In this document: positions 16,772-25,953 of the stretch, in pieces
Numbering within the stretch: position 1 is the stretch's first letter
Layout of the letters: the number at the start of each line of letters is the position of its first letter
Source of the DNA: Pseudomonas sp. RC10
GTDB taxonomy: Bacteria; Pseudomonadota; Gammaproteobacteria; Pseudomonadales; Pseudomonadaceae
Direction: 5' to 3'
DNA length: 64,000 nt
NCBI RefSeq assembly: GCF_038397775.1
Contig: NZ_CP151650.1
Coordinates: forward strand, 1,612,001-1,676,000
Position numbers and translations under genes: made by a program
Notes under the pieces: generated by a model
The model's database searches: none
What the model was told of the DNA's origin: nothing
What the model saw: only the letters and a program-made list of their open reading frames with translations

Positions 16772-17089
16772 ATGAACACCGATACGTTGGAAAAAGTCGT
16801 TCTGATTCATACCCGCGAGTGCTTCTCCCAAGCCTGTGGGCACCTGATGCAGGAATCGGTTGCGCGTCTTAAAACCTCAGTTGGTTGTGTGTGCTGCCAA
16901 CTGGACACCGCAGAGCGCCCTGTAGGGCGTTGGGCCATTCACTGCGCCTGGAACTCAATCGATGCGATGCGAGCCAGTTTCGAGCACCTGTTCCAACCCG
17001 CCTTCGACACACTGATCGCCCAAAACGCTTTGCTCTCAATAAAGGTGTGCGAAGCCAACAGCGCTGAACTCTCACACGGCGTCAATTGA
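16772..17089 (+). CDS. ABM (antibiotic biosynthesis monooxygenase)-fold protein
   Basis: This 105-aa protein matches the dimeric ferredoxin-like ABM layout: strand VVLIHTRE, helix CGHLMQESVARLKTSVGC, strands VCCQLDT and GRWAIHCAWNSIDAMRASFEHLF, helix FDTLIAQN and a closing strand LSIKVCEA. ABM domains oxidise quinol-like compounds or act as sensors. The next two genes encode exported hydrolases on the same strand. A second ABM gene is at 54104-54418. Confidence 0.65.
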   Translation: MNTDTLEKVVLIHTRECFSQACGHLMQESVARLKTSVGCVCCQLDTAERPVGRWAIHCAWNSIDAMRASFEHLFQPAFDTLIAQNALLSIKVCEANSAELSHGVN

Positions 17090-17162
17090 TGCCCGGCAGT
17101 ATGCGCACGGCAGCGCAGAAGGGTTTTCACATCACCTCATGCGAACCACAAAGGACCGTTGT

Positions 17163-17948
17163 ATGAAAAAGACTCCAGAGCTTCTGAAGATACTAGTGCT
17201 GGTTGCCGCCACTTATGCGTCGACTTCCGCCTTGGCGGACGCTGCAAAGCCTACCATCGTGCTGGTTCACGGCGCATTTGCTGGATCCAGCAGTTGGAAT
17301 GGGGTCATCAAACTTTTACAGAAGGATGGTTACACCACGATCGCCGCTGCCAACCCGTTGCGTAGTGTGAAGGGCGACGCTGCGTCGGTGGCCAGCCTGG
17401 TTAAAAGCATCAAGGGCCCGGTGGTGCTGGTAGGGCATTCTTATGGCGGGCCGGTCATCAGCGAAGCAGCCTACGGTCAGGCGAATATCAAGGCGCTGGT
17501 CTACGTGGCCGCGTTCGCACCGGATACCGGGGAGAGCGCCGTCGCCCTGACCGGCAAGTTCCCAGGCGCGACCCTTGGCCCAACCTTGGGCGCTCCTGTG
17601 CCGCTCGAAGGGGGCGGCAAGGACCTTTACATTCAGCAGGATAAATTCCCAGCTCAGTTTGCCGCTGACGTTCCGCTCGCACAGGCTCGCCTGATGGCGG
17701 CGGCTCAGCGTCCGGTGACAGAAGCGGCCCTGAATGAACCCGCCACCGATCCTGCCTGGAAAACCATCCCGTCATGGTGGATCTACGGCGACAAGGACCT
17801 GAACATCCCGCCGGCGGCCATGAAGTTCATGGCCGAGCGGGCAAAATCCAAGAGCACAGTGGTCGTCAAAGGGGCGTCTCACGTGGTCATGATTTCGAAC
17901 CCGGGACCTGTCGCCAATCTCATTGAAGTTGCTGCAAAGGCGCACTGA
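17163..17948 (+). CDS. Exported alpha/beta hydrolase (AB hydrolase_6 type esterase)
   Basis: This 261-aa protein has a Sec signal peptide ([19 protein letters not shown]...ALADA) and a compact alpha/beta hydrolase fold. [10 protein letters not shown] forms the oxyanion region, S in GHSYGG is the nucleophile, D in [10 protein letters not shown] the acid and H in [10 protein letters not shown] the base. ATG 17163 follows GGAC and begins a clean signal sequence; the ORF extends eight codons upstream. Relatives are esterases of the salicylate or pyrethroid type. It is 110 bases before a second exported hydrolase. Confidence 0.82.
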   Translation: MKKTPELLKILVLVAATYASTSALADAAKPTIVLVHGAFAGSSSWNGVIKLLQKDGYTTIAAANPLRSVKGDAASVASLVKSIKGPVVLVGHSYGGPVISEAAYGQANIKALVYVAAFAPDTGESAVALTGKFPGATLGPTLGAPVPLEGGGKDLYIQQDKFPAQFAADVPLAQARLMAAAQRPVTEAALNEPATDPAWKTIPSWWIYGDKDLNIPPAAMKFMAERAKSKSTVVVKGASHVVMISNPGPVANLIEVAAKAH

Positions 17949-18058
17949 CACGCGCCTCAGTTACTTCGCGCGCCGATCAATCTTCCCGACATTACGGTGG
18001 GCACCGTTGGCGCCCACCCCTGATGACTTTCGTTTACGACCCAAGAGAGGTAACGACT

Positions 18059-19036
18059 GTGTCTGACACCCCCAACACACCATCGAGCTCACGCAGGCAG
18101 GTGCTCAAGGTCGGCGCGACGGCGCTGGCTGCGGGCTCACTTTCAGCAATGGTCATGGGCGCGACTGGCGCTCAGGCCGCCACAGCGGCGACTCCCAAAG
18201 AAGGACGCAATGACATGACGAGCTTCACCACCTCAGACGGCACAGAAATTTTCTACAAGGACTGGGGTTCGGGGCAGCCCATCGTGTTTCACCATGGCTG
18301 GCCGCTCAGCTCCGATGACTGGGATGCCCAGATGCTGTTCTTCGTCTCCAAAGGCTATCGGGTCATTGCCCACGACCGTCGCGGTCATGGGCGCTCGACC
18401 CAGACCTCCACGGGCAACGACATGGACACTTACGCGGCAGACGTCGCTGCGCTGGTCACGCATCTCAAATTGAAGAATGCCGTACACATCGGTCACTCAA
18501 CCGGTGGCGGCGAGGTGGCGCGCTACGTCGCTCAACATGGCGCGGGTCGGGTGGCCAAGGCGGTGTTGATTGGCGCAGTGCCGCCGATCATGGTCAAGTC
18601 GGCGAAGAACCCTGGCGGTCTACCGATCGATGTCTTTGACGGGTTCCGGTCGGCACTCGCCGCTAACCGTGCGCAGTTCTACAAGGACGTGCCGGTGCCG
18701 TTCTACGGCTACAACCGTGAAGGCGCCAAAGTGTCCGAGGGCGTCAAGGAAAACTGGTGGCGTCAGGGCATGATGGGTGGGGCCAAGGCCCACTACGACT
18801 GCATCAAGGCATTCTCGGAAACTGACTTCACCGAGGACCTGAAAAAGATCAGCGTGCCGGTGCTGGTCCTGCACGGCGATGACGATCAGATCGTGCCGAT
18901 TGCAGACTCAGCGGAGCTTTCTATCAAGCTTCTGAAAAATGGCACGCTGAAAGTCTACAAGGGCTACCCGCACGGCATGTGCACGACGCATCCGGAAGTC
19001 ATCAACGAGGATCTTCTGGCATTCATCAAGGCCTGA
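18059..19036 (+). CDS. Tat-exported alpha/beta hydrolase, non-heme chloroperoxidase family
   Basis: This 325-aa protein starts at GTG 18059 (AGAGAGG upstream). It begins with a twin-arginine signal, [20 protein letters not shown], ending near GAQA. The mature part is a classic cofactor-free haloperoxidase: [28 protein letters not shown], nucleophile S in [12 protein letters not shown], acid D in [10 protein letters not shown] and base H in YPHGMC. These enzymes are mainly esterases or perhydrolases. Most family members lack a signal peptide, so export through Tat is a notable feature. Confidence 0.88.
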   Translation: MSDTPNTPSSSRRQVLKVGATALAAGSLSAMVMGATGAQAATAATPKEGRNDMTSFTTSDGTEIFYKDWGSGQPIVFHHGWPLSSDDWDAQMLFFVSKGYRVIAHDRRGHGRSTQTSTGNDMDTYAADVAALVTHLKLKNAVHIGHSTGGGEVARYVAQHGAGRVAKAVLIGAVPPIMVKSAKNPGGLPIDVFDGFRSALAANRAQFYKDVPVPFYGYNREGAKVSEGVKENWWRQGMMGGAKAHYDCIKAFSETDFTEDLKKISVPVLVLHGDDDQIVPIADSAELSIKLLKNGTLKVYKGYPHGMCTTHPEVINEDLLAFIKA

Positions 19037-19041
19037 TGCCC

Positions 19042-19076
19042 AAGGCCCTTCATTGCCAGGCAGTGAAGGGCCTTTA
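19042..19076. terminator. Bidirectional terminator between hydrolase and sensor kinase genes
   Basis: An 11-bp perfect stem (AAGGCCCTTCA 19042-19052 and TGAAGGGCCTT 19064-19074) lies between two convergent genes. The plus-strand side runs into TTTAT. It can serve both. Confidence 0.8.
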
Positions 19077-19097
19077 TCTGGCGTCTCACCGCGGCTG

Positions 19098-20678
19098 TCA
19101 TAAAGCCGGCAGCGTCAGGGTGACCTTCGCCCCAGACTGCCCATCACATCTGTTCGCCAGCTGAATCTCTCCACCCGCAGCTTCCACAATCGATCGGCAT
19201 ATCGGCAGACCCATGCCCATGCCCGTGGCCTTGGTAGTGAAGAAGCTTTCGAACAGCTTGCCTTCCAGTCCCGGCGCTATACCCGGTCCGCTGTCCAGCA
19301 CCTGAAGCCTGATGTCTCCGCTGGACAGGTATTCGCTGCGCACATTCAGCTCCCTTGAAGGTGAATCGGCAGACGCCATCGCCTGTGCAGCGTTCATCAG
19401 CAGGTTGACGATCACCTGTTGCAGCAGCACCCGGTCAGCGCGCACCGCCGGCAATGAGACCGCCAGGTCAGTGGTCAGGCGCACGGCATGCTTGCGCAGT
19501 TCATGGTCGGTGAATTGCAGTGAGTCCTGAATGACGTCGTTGATCGCCACGTCCGACTCTTGCGCAGGTCGACGCAGAGCCATGCCGCGAATGCGCGTGA
19601 TGACGTCGTCGGTGCGCTGGGCCTCATCGACGATCTGCATCAAGGCAATCTCCACTTCTTTCAAGTCAGGCTCGGGCCGTCGCAGCCAGCGCAGTGCAGC
19701 CTGGGCATACGTCGAAATAGAGGTAAGGGGTTGATTGATCTCATGGGTGATTGACGCACTCAACTCGCCCAGGATCGAAATGCGTGCCACGTGGGCCAGT
19801 TCGGTCTGCATGATCTCCAGCGCATGGCGCGCTGCTGCCAGTTCCGACAGGTCGATGATGCCGATCAGAATCACCCCGCGCGCGATGTTCTCTCTGGAAA
19901 AGCAGGCCGTGAACAGGCACTCGAACTCTTTCCCTTCGAGGGTGCGCAAGCGAGTGACTTCAATATTGTTGGGATGCCCTGCGAGGGATTTGACCACGCA
20001 ACGGGCGTACACCTGGATGCTCTCGTCAGGCCAATAGCGATCGATGTTTCCGAGCATCTCGGTACGATCTCCCCGACCGAACAGACGAATGCTGTGATCG
20101 TTAAGGTCCACCACCTGAGTGCTGCGCATGAAGTCGCGTACCACTTGTGGGTGAGCCAGAAAATGCGCCTCGAGATCCCGTACCCCGGCGTCGAGCAGGG
20201 CCCGGATCTTGGGGCCGACTGCGGTGAAATCCAGCTCCCAGAATGAGGCGGCCATGGCTTGAAACAGGTTGCGATACCGATACTCGCTGGCTTTCAGATG
20301 CTGCTCGGTCTCTTTGGCCAGCGAGATGTCGTAACCGGTTTCCAGAATGCCAATCGGGTGACCGTCGGCATCCCGGCGCAGCGACCAGCGGGCGTTCACC
20401 AAACGACGTGAGCCGGTGCCCGTGAGCCTGGAAAGTTCGCCCTCCCAATAGCCATCCGCCAATAGTCGGTCGTCTGCCGTGTCGTGTCCTTCGCGCTCGT
20501 GCCTACATTTGAGCAGCGTACGAGCGTGCGCCCCCAGCGCCGTATGTGAGGGCCAGCCGTAAAGCGCAGCCGACGCGGAGTTCCAGAAACAGATGGTTCC
20601 CTCCATGTCACGCACAAACACCGCGTCGTGAAAGCGCTCGAATACCTCGGCTTCGGCGAGGGTGATGGGTTGAGTCAT
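19098..20678 (-). CDS. PAS-domain sensor histidine kinase (FixL/NtrB-like)
   Basis: This 526-aa cytosolic kinase has no membrane segment. PAS domain 1 spans about residues 8-120 (FHDAVFVRDMEGTICFWN, ETGYDISLAKE) and a second PAS-like region about 135-285. The HisKA box is ISILGELSASITHEINQPL with phospho-acceptor H312. The HATPase domain has VNLLMNAAQAM (N box), DSGPGIAPG, and FESFFTTKATGMGMGLPICRSIVE. This class usually pairs with FixJ-type regulators; candidates are the regulators at 24576 and 25954, but none is adjacent, so it is an orphan by position. Confidence 0.9.
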   Translation of the reverse strand: MTQPITLAEAEVFERFHDAVFVRDMEGTICFWNSASAALYGWPSHTALGAHARTLLKCRHEREGHDTADDRLLADGYWEGELSRLTGTGSRRLVNARWSLRRDADGHPIGILETGYDISLAKETEQHLKASEYRYRNLFQAMAASFWELDFTAVGPKIRALLDAGVRDLEAHFLAHPQVVRDFMRSTQVVDLNDHSIRLFGRGDRTEMLGNIDRYWPDESIQVYARCVVKSLAGHPNNIEVTRLRTLEGKEFECLFTACFSRENIARGVILIGIIDLSELAAARHALEIMQTELAHVARISILGELSASITHEINQPLTSISTYAQAALRWLRRPEPDLKEVEIALMQIVDEAQRTDDVITRIRGMALRRPAQESDVAINDVIQDSLQFTDHELRKHAVRLTTDLAVSLPAVRADRVLLQQVIVNLLMNAAQAMASADSPSRELNVRSEYLSSGDIRLQVLDSGPGIAPGLEGKLFESFFTTKATGMGMGLPICRSIVEAAGGEIQLANRCDGQSGAKVTLTLPAL

Positions 20679-20730
20679 TTGGCCGTCCTCACTGCGTATT
20701 CAGTCAGGCTTGGGGAAGTTGACGAGGATG

Positions 20731-21792
20731 TCATGGGTGCGCTTGGTCAGGTCCGCCGCTGGAATGATGCTGCGCTCCCATGACCAGAACGGCACGCAAT
20801 CGAACGTCTGCCCGCATCATCCGGTCGTAGGCCTCGCTCGCCTGTTCCAGGGGAAACGTCTCTACCAGTGGATGGATACCCTGAAGGTTGGCGAAAGCGA
20901 GGGTCTGCTCGTTGTCAATCACCGTGCCGGTGAGGGCGCCGCTGACCGAGCGCGCGCCGAAGATCAGGTCAGTTGCGTTCACCGAAAGGGGTTCGTTGGG
21001 AACGGCGACCACGACCAATTGCCCCCGAGCCGACAGGCCTGGAATTGTCTCTGCCATGCCTTGTGCGGTTGGAGCAGTCCCGAGCACTACTTTCGCTCCG
21101 CCCAGCGAGCGTAAGACCTCGGCAACGTTTTCTTCGGTGGCGTCGATGTAGCGGTGAGCCCCCAGGGACAGTGCCATTTCGGCCTTGTTGGCGCCTCGGG
21201 CGATGACCACGGTATGGAAACCCATCTTGCGGGCGAACTGCACACCCAGATGGCCCAGCCCGCCCAGACCATGGATCGCCACTACGTCACCCGCTTGCGC
21301 ACCGGAGTTGCGCAAGGCGTTGAACGTGGTCAGGCCTGCGCAGAGCAGGGGCGCGGCAAGGGTGGCATCCAGCTCTTCGGGGACACGAACCAGTCCGCGC
21401 GCCTCGGCGATCATGATCTCGGCATAGCCACCGTCAACGGTCATGCCACTGATCACCGGGTTCTGGCAGGTGACCGGATCACCCTGGCGGCACGAGGGGC
21501 AAGTGCCGTCCTCGCCCGCCAGAAAGCCCACGCCCACTCGCTGGCCCAGGCTCCAGCCCTGAACACCGGGACCGATGGCTTCAATGCGTCCAACGACTTC
21601 ATGCCCCGGCACGCGAGGGAACGGGACGCCTGCGAAGCCTTCCACGGTGGCGCTGTCAGAGTGGCAGACGCCGCAGGCTTCCACTTGGATTCGTACTTGG
21701 CCGGGGCCAGGCTCCGTGATCGGGCGCTCCACCAGTTCCAGTTTGCCGGGGGCGGTCGCCACGACGGCGCGATACGTTGCAGGCTTTGTCAT
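20731..21792 (-). CDS. Zinc-dependent alcohol dehydrogenase (AdhP-like)
   Basis: This 353-aa medium-chain dehydrogenase shows the catalytic zinc site C in GVCHSD, the H-E pair in PGHEVVGR, and the NAD-binding motif GLGGLGHLGVQFARK. The structural zinc loop reads GTCPSCRQGDPVTC, so three cysteines remain and the first of the usual four is Asp/Gly. It should oxidise primary alcohols to aldehydes with NAD. It is followed in the same direction by the kinase gene, and the hydrolase upstream (21964) is also on this strand with a 171-base gap. Confidence 0.88.
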   Translation of the reverse strand: MTKPATYRAVVATAPGKLELVERPITEPGPGQVRIQVEACGVCHSDSATVEGFAGVPFPRVPGHEVVGRIEAIGPGVQGWSLGQRVGVGFLAGEDGTCPSCRQGDPVTCQNPVISGMTVDGGYAEIMIAEARGLVRVPEELDATLAAPLLCAGLTTFNALRNSGAQAGDVVAIHGLGGLGHLGVQFARKMGFHTVVIARGANKAEMALSLGAHRYIDATEENVAEVLRSLGGAKVVLGTAPTAQGMAETIPGLSARGQLVVVAVPNEPLSVNATDLIFGARSVSGALTGTVIDNEQTLAFANLQGIHPLVETFPLEQASEAYDRMMRADVRLRAVLVMGAQHHSSGGPDQAHP

Positions 21793-21963
21793 AAATCACC
21801 TTGGTCGTGAAAAGTGTTGAACAAGCACACGGCCGCCGTCCCGCTCGCTCTGAGCACGACGTTTATGGCGCGGCTCTGGCGAAGAAGAGCAGTCCGTTGC
21901 TATCGATCAATCAGGGTGGGCCAGCGTTACAGCGAATCGAACGCAGGCCCGGTCGATCGGATG

Positions 21964-22818
21964 TCAGTCGTGGTCAGCCTCGACGAACGCTGCGATGTGC
22001 TTGGCGGCTGTGCGGGGATACTGCAGCTGCGGGCCGTGGCCGGAACCGGGGAAGGTGACGATGTGCAGCGTCGGCAGCTGATCGCTAAGGGCGTACCAGT
22101 TCTCGACAGGAAAGGCGATGTCGTGATCGGCGCCCAGATGCAGCACGGGCACCTCGGTGTTTTTCAACACTTGCAATACGGCTTCCACCGGGAACACCGG
22201 ATTCTTGGGGCCTTCGCCCAGTTGTGCACCCGCCCACTCGTAAGGGACTTCCGGGCTCGGGTCCTCTCGCCTGGACGCCAGCCGACTCCATGAGCGCTCA
22301 GCGGCGGCGCGGCTAGCGGACGAGGCGGGCTCGAAGAACAGGCTCACAAAGTCTTCAAAGGTGTTGTCGCGCTTGGCCAACTCGTAGAAGAGCTGTTCGC
22401 CAGGTTTGGCCAGAAGACCTGGAGGGGTGGTTGCGATCAGCACCAGATGGCTGACCAGCTGGGGTGCCTGGGCGAGGACAATCTGCGCTGCCACTCCACC
22501 GATCGACCAGCCTCCCAGGACCACCTTGCCCAGCTTGAGAGCCGTGATCAGCTCGATGGTGTCCTTGGCCAGCGAGGCAGGGTTATAGGTCCGCTCGCCG
22601 GTCGATCGGCCCAGGCCGCTGTAGTCGAAGACTGTGACTTGAAAACCCTGCTGTGCCAGTCCGTCCAGAAACGCCGGATCCCAAGACTCCATCGTTCCAC
22701 GAAACCGCACGCAGAGTACCAAAGGGGTGCCGTGTCCAAAAGTGCGATAGGCCAGGGTTCTACCGCCCACGTCGAGGTAGTGGGTCGATGCATTAAAACT
22801 TACGGAGTGCTCAGTCAT
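21964..22818 (-). CDS. Alpha/beta hydrolase, cytoplasmic
   Basis: This 284-aa hydrolase has no signal peptide. FDYSGLGRSTGER is the loop after strand 4, S in GGWSIGGVAAQ the nucleophile, D in LHLGADHDIAFP the acid and H in PGSGHGPQLQ the base. The residue after LCVRF (usually HG in the oxyanion loop) is RG, which may alter activity. It is divergent from the GlxA-type regulator at 23236, a usual layout for a regulated catabolic or detoxification gene. Confidence 0.8.
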   Translation of the reverse strand: MTEHSVSFNASTHYLDVGGRTLAYRTFGHGTPLVLCVRFRGTMESWDPAFLDGLAQQGFQVTVFDYSGLGRSTGERTYNPASLAKDTIELITALKLGKVVLGGWSIGGVAAQIVLAQAPQLVSHLVLIATTPPGLLAKPGEQLFYELAKRDNTFEDFVSLFFEPASSASRAAAERSWSRLASRREDPSPEVPYEWAGAQLGEGPKNPVFPVEAVLQVLKNTEVPVLHLGADHDIAFPVENWYALSDQLPTLHIVTFPGSGHGPQLQYPRTAAKHIAAFVEADHD

Positions 22819-23235
22819 TGCGGTGTGCTCGTTGTGATGGAACGTTAAACGACCGATGTGATCAACACTTCAAGAAACTAACTATGGGTGTGATCAATGG
22901 ACTGCCATTACAGCGATCACCGGCGCAGGATGAATAGGACTCTCGTGCGTTTCACAAAGTGTATGAATAGTGCTGGTAGATGTGTTTTTAGTTGGGGCAC
23001 AGGTTGTCGCTACACTGGGATTAACAAGAGTAGGTCGAATATTTTTTACAGGCTGGCCTGTTCGCTTAGTTACGCGTAGGATGCAACAACAATCATCCCC
23101 CGATGACCTGTTTAATCCTCTTTTCGTGTCACCTGTGTCCGTTTTTATGTCGTTGGCTCATCGTGCATCGCGTTGACGGGAATTGAAACGACATTTACGG
23201 TCATGTTTTCGGACATGACGCCGGACGGAGTGAAA
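22819..23235. promoter_or_regulatory. Divergent control region with GTGATCAA direct repeats
   Basis: This 417-base region separates the hydrolase (minus) from the AraC-type regulator (plus). Two identical octamers, GTGATCAA at 22858-22865 and 22890-22897, lie in the same orientation 32 bases apart, about three helical turns, just upstream of the hydrolase start. AraC-family proteins bind such direct repeats. Nothing else convincing is visible here; a short ORF at 22970-23176 looks accidental. Confidence 0.45.
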
Positions 23236-24192
23236 ATGCACAGAATCGGTTACTTCCTCACCGAAGGGTTCCAGGTCATGGCGCTGGGGACCCAGTCAGT
23301 GTTCGAATTTGCCAACGTGGTGGCCAAGGAGCAGGTCTATCAGGTCACCAATTATTCGTTGACCGGCGGGGTGATCACCTCCTCGATCGGGGCCTCGGTG
23401 AACACGCTCAAAGCGACTTCCGAAGCTCAGGCCGACACCTGGATGGTCTCTGGGATAGTCGATCCGCTGGCCCGAGACAGCACTGCCGAAGAACTGAATT
23501 TCGTCAAGAGTGCAGCTGGCCGCGCTCAGCGCGTGGGCGGGATGTGTACAGGCGCTTTCGTGCTCGCCGAGGCAGGGTTGCTCGAAGGCAAACGCGTCAC
23601 CACCCATTGGGCATATGCCGGCGTGCTCAAGCAGCGCTTTCCGAACACCCTTGTAGAGCCAGACAGCATCTTCATCAATGACGGCTCCATCTGGACCTCG
23701 GCGGGCCTTTCGGCGGCAATGGATCTGGTGCTGGGCATGGTCGAAAAGGACCTGGGGCACGAGATTGCCAACCGCGTCGCACGGGTTCTGGTCATGTATC
23801 ACCGCCGCTCCGGCGGCCAGTCCCAGCATTCGGAAATGCTCAACATTGCGCCTAAGTCGGATCGCGTTCAGGCCGCCCTCGAGCATGCCCGGGCCAATCT
23901 TTCAGGCGATCTGAGCGCTGATGCCCTGGCGAAGATCGTGCACCTCAGCGAGCGGCAGTTCAGACGCGTCTTTCTCTCCGAAACAGGCCTGTCTCCGGCC
24001 AAAGCGGTGGAACAGCTGCGCCTTGAAACCGCGCGCAACATGATTCAGCGCGGTCACCATTCGCTGGAGATCATCGCCAGAGAGACGGGTTTTCGTGACC
24101 GCCGCCACCTGCGCGAGGTGTTTATCCGCAAGCTGGGGGTATCCCCACAATCGCTCCGGCGCGATGCCAGAGAAGCACCGACAGGTGAGTAA
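23236..24192 (+). CDS. GlxA-type transcriptional regulator (DJ-1/PfpI domain + AraC HTH)
   Basis: This 318-aa regulator (ATG 23236, GGAG nine bases upstream) has an N-terminal class-I-glutamine-amidotransferase-like domain, residues about 1-185. The nucleophile-elbow cysteine is in GMCTGAFVLAEAG, followed by ATTHWAYAG-type THWAYA and SIWTSAGLSAAMD. The C-terminal AraC domain covers about 215-318, with LSERQFRRVFLSETGLSPAK and IIARETGFRDRRHLREVF. It probably controls the divergent hydrolase and itself. A second protein of this architecture is at 57461. Confidence 0.88.
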   Translation: MHRIGYFLTEGFQVMALGTQSVFEFANVVAKEQVYQVTNYSLTGGVITSSIGASVNTLKATSEAQADTWMVSGIVDPLARDSTAEELNFVKSAAGRAQRVGGMCTGAFVLAEAGLLEGKRVTTHWAYAGVLKQRFPNTLVEPDSIFINDGSIWTSAGLSAAMDLVLGMVEKDLGHEIANRVARVLVMYHRRSGGQSQHSEMLNIAPKSDRVQAALEHARANLSGDLSADALAKIVHLSERQFRRVFLSETGLSPAKAVEQLRLETARNMIQRGHHSLEIIARETGFRDRRHLREVFIRKLGVSPQSLRRDAREAPTGE

Positions 24193-24299
24193 TTCCGGTC
24201 AGCTGCGGGCGTTTCACCGATGCACTGACCCCGCCATGCAGGTTGAAACATCCACGTTAGTGCGCTTTATATTCCCCTGCACCGACCAGTGCTGCTGCG

Positions 24300-24329
24300 T
24301 TGACAATGTTCACTACCTAACCTTAGGTA
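24300..24329 (+). promoter_or_regulatory. Promoter-like site with perfect 16-bp inverted repeat
   Basis: TTGACA (24300-24305) is followed 17-18 bases later by a -10-like TTAGGTAT. Over it lies the inverted repeat TACCTAA-CC-TTAGGTA (24314-24329). A repressor at this site would block the promoter. It would drive the regulator gene at 24576 through a long leader. The remaining intergenic bases (24193-24575) show nothing else. Confidence 0.45.
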
Positions 24330-24575
24330 TGAATTGACCCGTTGGCTGTGCAGGTACAAAGTTCATTCCGGCGCGTCACCGAATCGTTTGAAAAAGATGA
24401 TGTGTTTACATCTTGTTTGTGCCTCGATGATTGCCTCCGCGGTCGCGGAGTAGTCTTCAATTGTTATGTGAAGTGTGCTGTCCGTTGAGGCAGCTTTCGC
24501 GGATCCGCCTTGCGATGACTGATGTCGGTAAACAAAGCGTCCGGTCAACTAAAACCAAGTTCAAAGGGAGGCCAT

Positions 24576-25235
24576 ATGTATCATTCAACCTCATCCAGAA
24601 CTGCGCAGACGAATGCACCCATTGTCTTTATTGTTGACGACGATTCGGTATTGAGCGGCTCGGTCGCCAGTTTGTTGAGCTCAGTCGGTTACAACACCAA
24701 AGCATTTTCCGGCCCCGAGGACATGCTTGCGCATCCACTCGCGCACAAGGCGGGTTGCCTCATTCTGGATGTCAGGTTGCAAGGTTACAGCGGATTCGAT
24801 CTGCAACAGCGATTGGCGGAGGCGGATAACCGTATGCCGATCATTTTTATGACCGGTCATGGTGATATTCCAATGTCTGTGCGTGCCATGAAGGCCGGTG
24901 CCGCCGACTTTCTCACCAAGCCATTCCGCTCTCAGGATCTGATCGATGCCGTTGCCGTTGCCGTGGCCAGCCACAGCGAGTTCCTTGAAGCGCAACGTGA
25001 GGTTGATTCCTTGCACAGGCGCTTCGAATGCCTGACTCCCCGGGAAAAACAGGTCATGGAGGGCGTGGTGAAGGGGCTTCTCAACAAGCAGATCGCTAGC
25101 CAGTTAGAGGTGAGCGAGATCACGATAAAACTGCACCGAGCCAACATGATGCGCAAGCTACACGCCCGCAGCATCGCTGACGTCGTCAAGGCTGGTCTTC
25201 AGCTTGAGCTGTCGAAGGCCACCGTTCCGATCTGA
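24576..25235 (+). CDS. FixJ-like response regulator (receiver + LuxR HTH)
   Basis: This 219-aa protein starts at ATG 24576, four bases after GGGAGG. The receiver domain (about 15-130) has acidic D21-D23, phospho-acceptor D65 (CLILDVRLQG), T in FMTGHGD and K in FLTKPF. The LuxR HTH (about 150-210) reads LTPREKQVMEGVVKGLLNKQIASQLEVSEITIKLHR. The domain order and the SVRAMKAGA motif match FixJ/TodT-type regulators paired with PAS kinases. The kinase is not adjacent; those at 19098 and 60722 are candidates. Confidence 0.9.
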   Translation: MYHSTSSRTAQTNAPIVFIVDDDSVLSGSVASLLSSVGYNTKAFSGPEDMLAHPLAHKAGCLILDVRLQGYSGFDLQQRLAEADNRMPIIFMTGHGDIPMSVRAMKAGAADFLTKPFRSQDLIDAVAVAVASHSEFLEAQREVDSLHRRFECLTPREKQVMEGVVKGLLNKQIASQLEVSEITIKLHRANMMRKLHARSIADVVKAGLQLELSKATVPI

Positions 25236-25350
25236 TTTCGCTGCATCAGGCGTACTTCATGCGCCCCCGTGAGGGGCGACTCCATTGCGTTTGCGACTGC
25301 CGTTTCAGGTAAGTCTCAGGCGCGGTATTGCGTATTTATCAGGTGACCTC

Positions 25351-25872
25351 ATGGCCCAGGAGCAACGCTTGTCAACGATCGATCGGGCGCCGGTTGTCCG
25401 ATCTTCTGCAAGTCTGATGTCGGGAAACGTGCCTTTTTGCGGTTACCGCAACGCGGTCTCGCCGGCGCAAGAGTTCGAACAAAGACGCGCGAAACGTAAC
25501 CTTGAGAATCTGGCTCCTTGGCGTGTTAAGAAGGCCCAGGAGTTGATGATCAGCCTCATGGCGCACGGGTGCTCAATAGAGCAGGTGGCCAATGCCTGTG
25601 CAATCTCCCGCAGCCATTTCTCCCGCGCGTTCAAGAACGCAACGGGACTCGCGCCCCACGACTGGTTTCGACGTGAGCAGTTCCGCAAGGCACAGGCGTT
25701 GTTGCGCACGCGAGAACTCTCGATCTGTTGCATCGCGCAGGAGTGTGGATTCTCGGATCAGTCTTACTTCACCCGGGTTTTCAGACAGTTCACCGGAACT
25801 AGCCCCAAGCGCTGGCAACTGCAGCATTGTGCGCAGATTCCCGGCGTTTTCAGTGATGCATCCAACGAGTGA
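25351..25872 (+). CDS. AraC-family HTH regulator without a recognisable sensor domain
   Basis: This 173-aa protein (ATG 25351, AGGTGA upstream; the frame opens at 25285) consists of a short N-terminal segment and an AraC DNA-binding domain from about residue 60: KKAQELMISLMAHGCSIEQVANACAISRSHFSRAFKNATG and ELSICCIAQECGFSDQSYFTRVFRQFTGTSPKRW. There is no ligand-binding cupin. It sits between two receiver proteins on the same strand, 115 bases after one and 81 before the next, suggesting a common regulatory output. Confidence 0.82.
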   Translation: MAQEQRLSTIDRAPVVRSSASLMSGNVPFCGYRNAVSPAQEFEQRRAKRNLENLAPWRVKKAQELMISLMAHGCSIEQVANACAISRSHFSRAFKNATGLAPHDWFRREQFRKAQALLRTRELSICCIAQECGFSDQSYFTRVFRQFTGTSPKRWQLQHCAQIPGVFSDASNE

Positions 25873-25953
25873 GCGTCCACCTTTCTGTGGAGACCTATAT
25901 AAAGGCGTACGCAGCATCTGAATGCTCGTCTTCGTGGGCCCAGGACAATAAAA

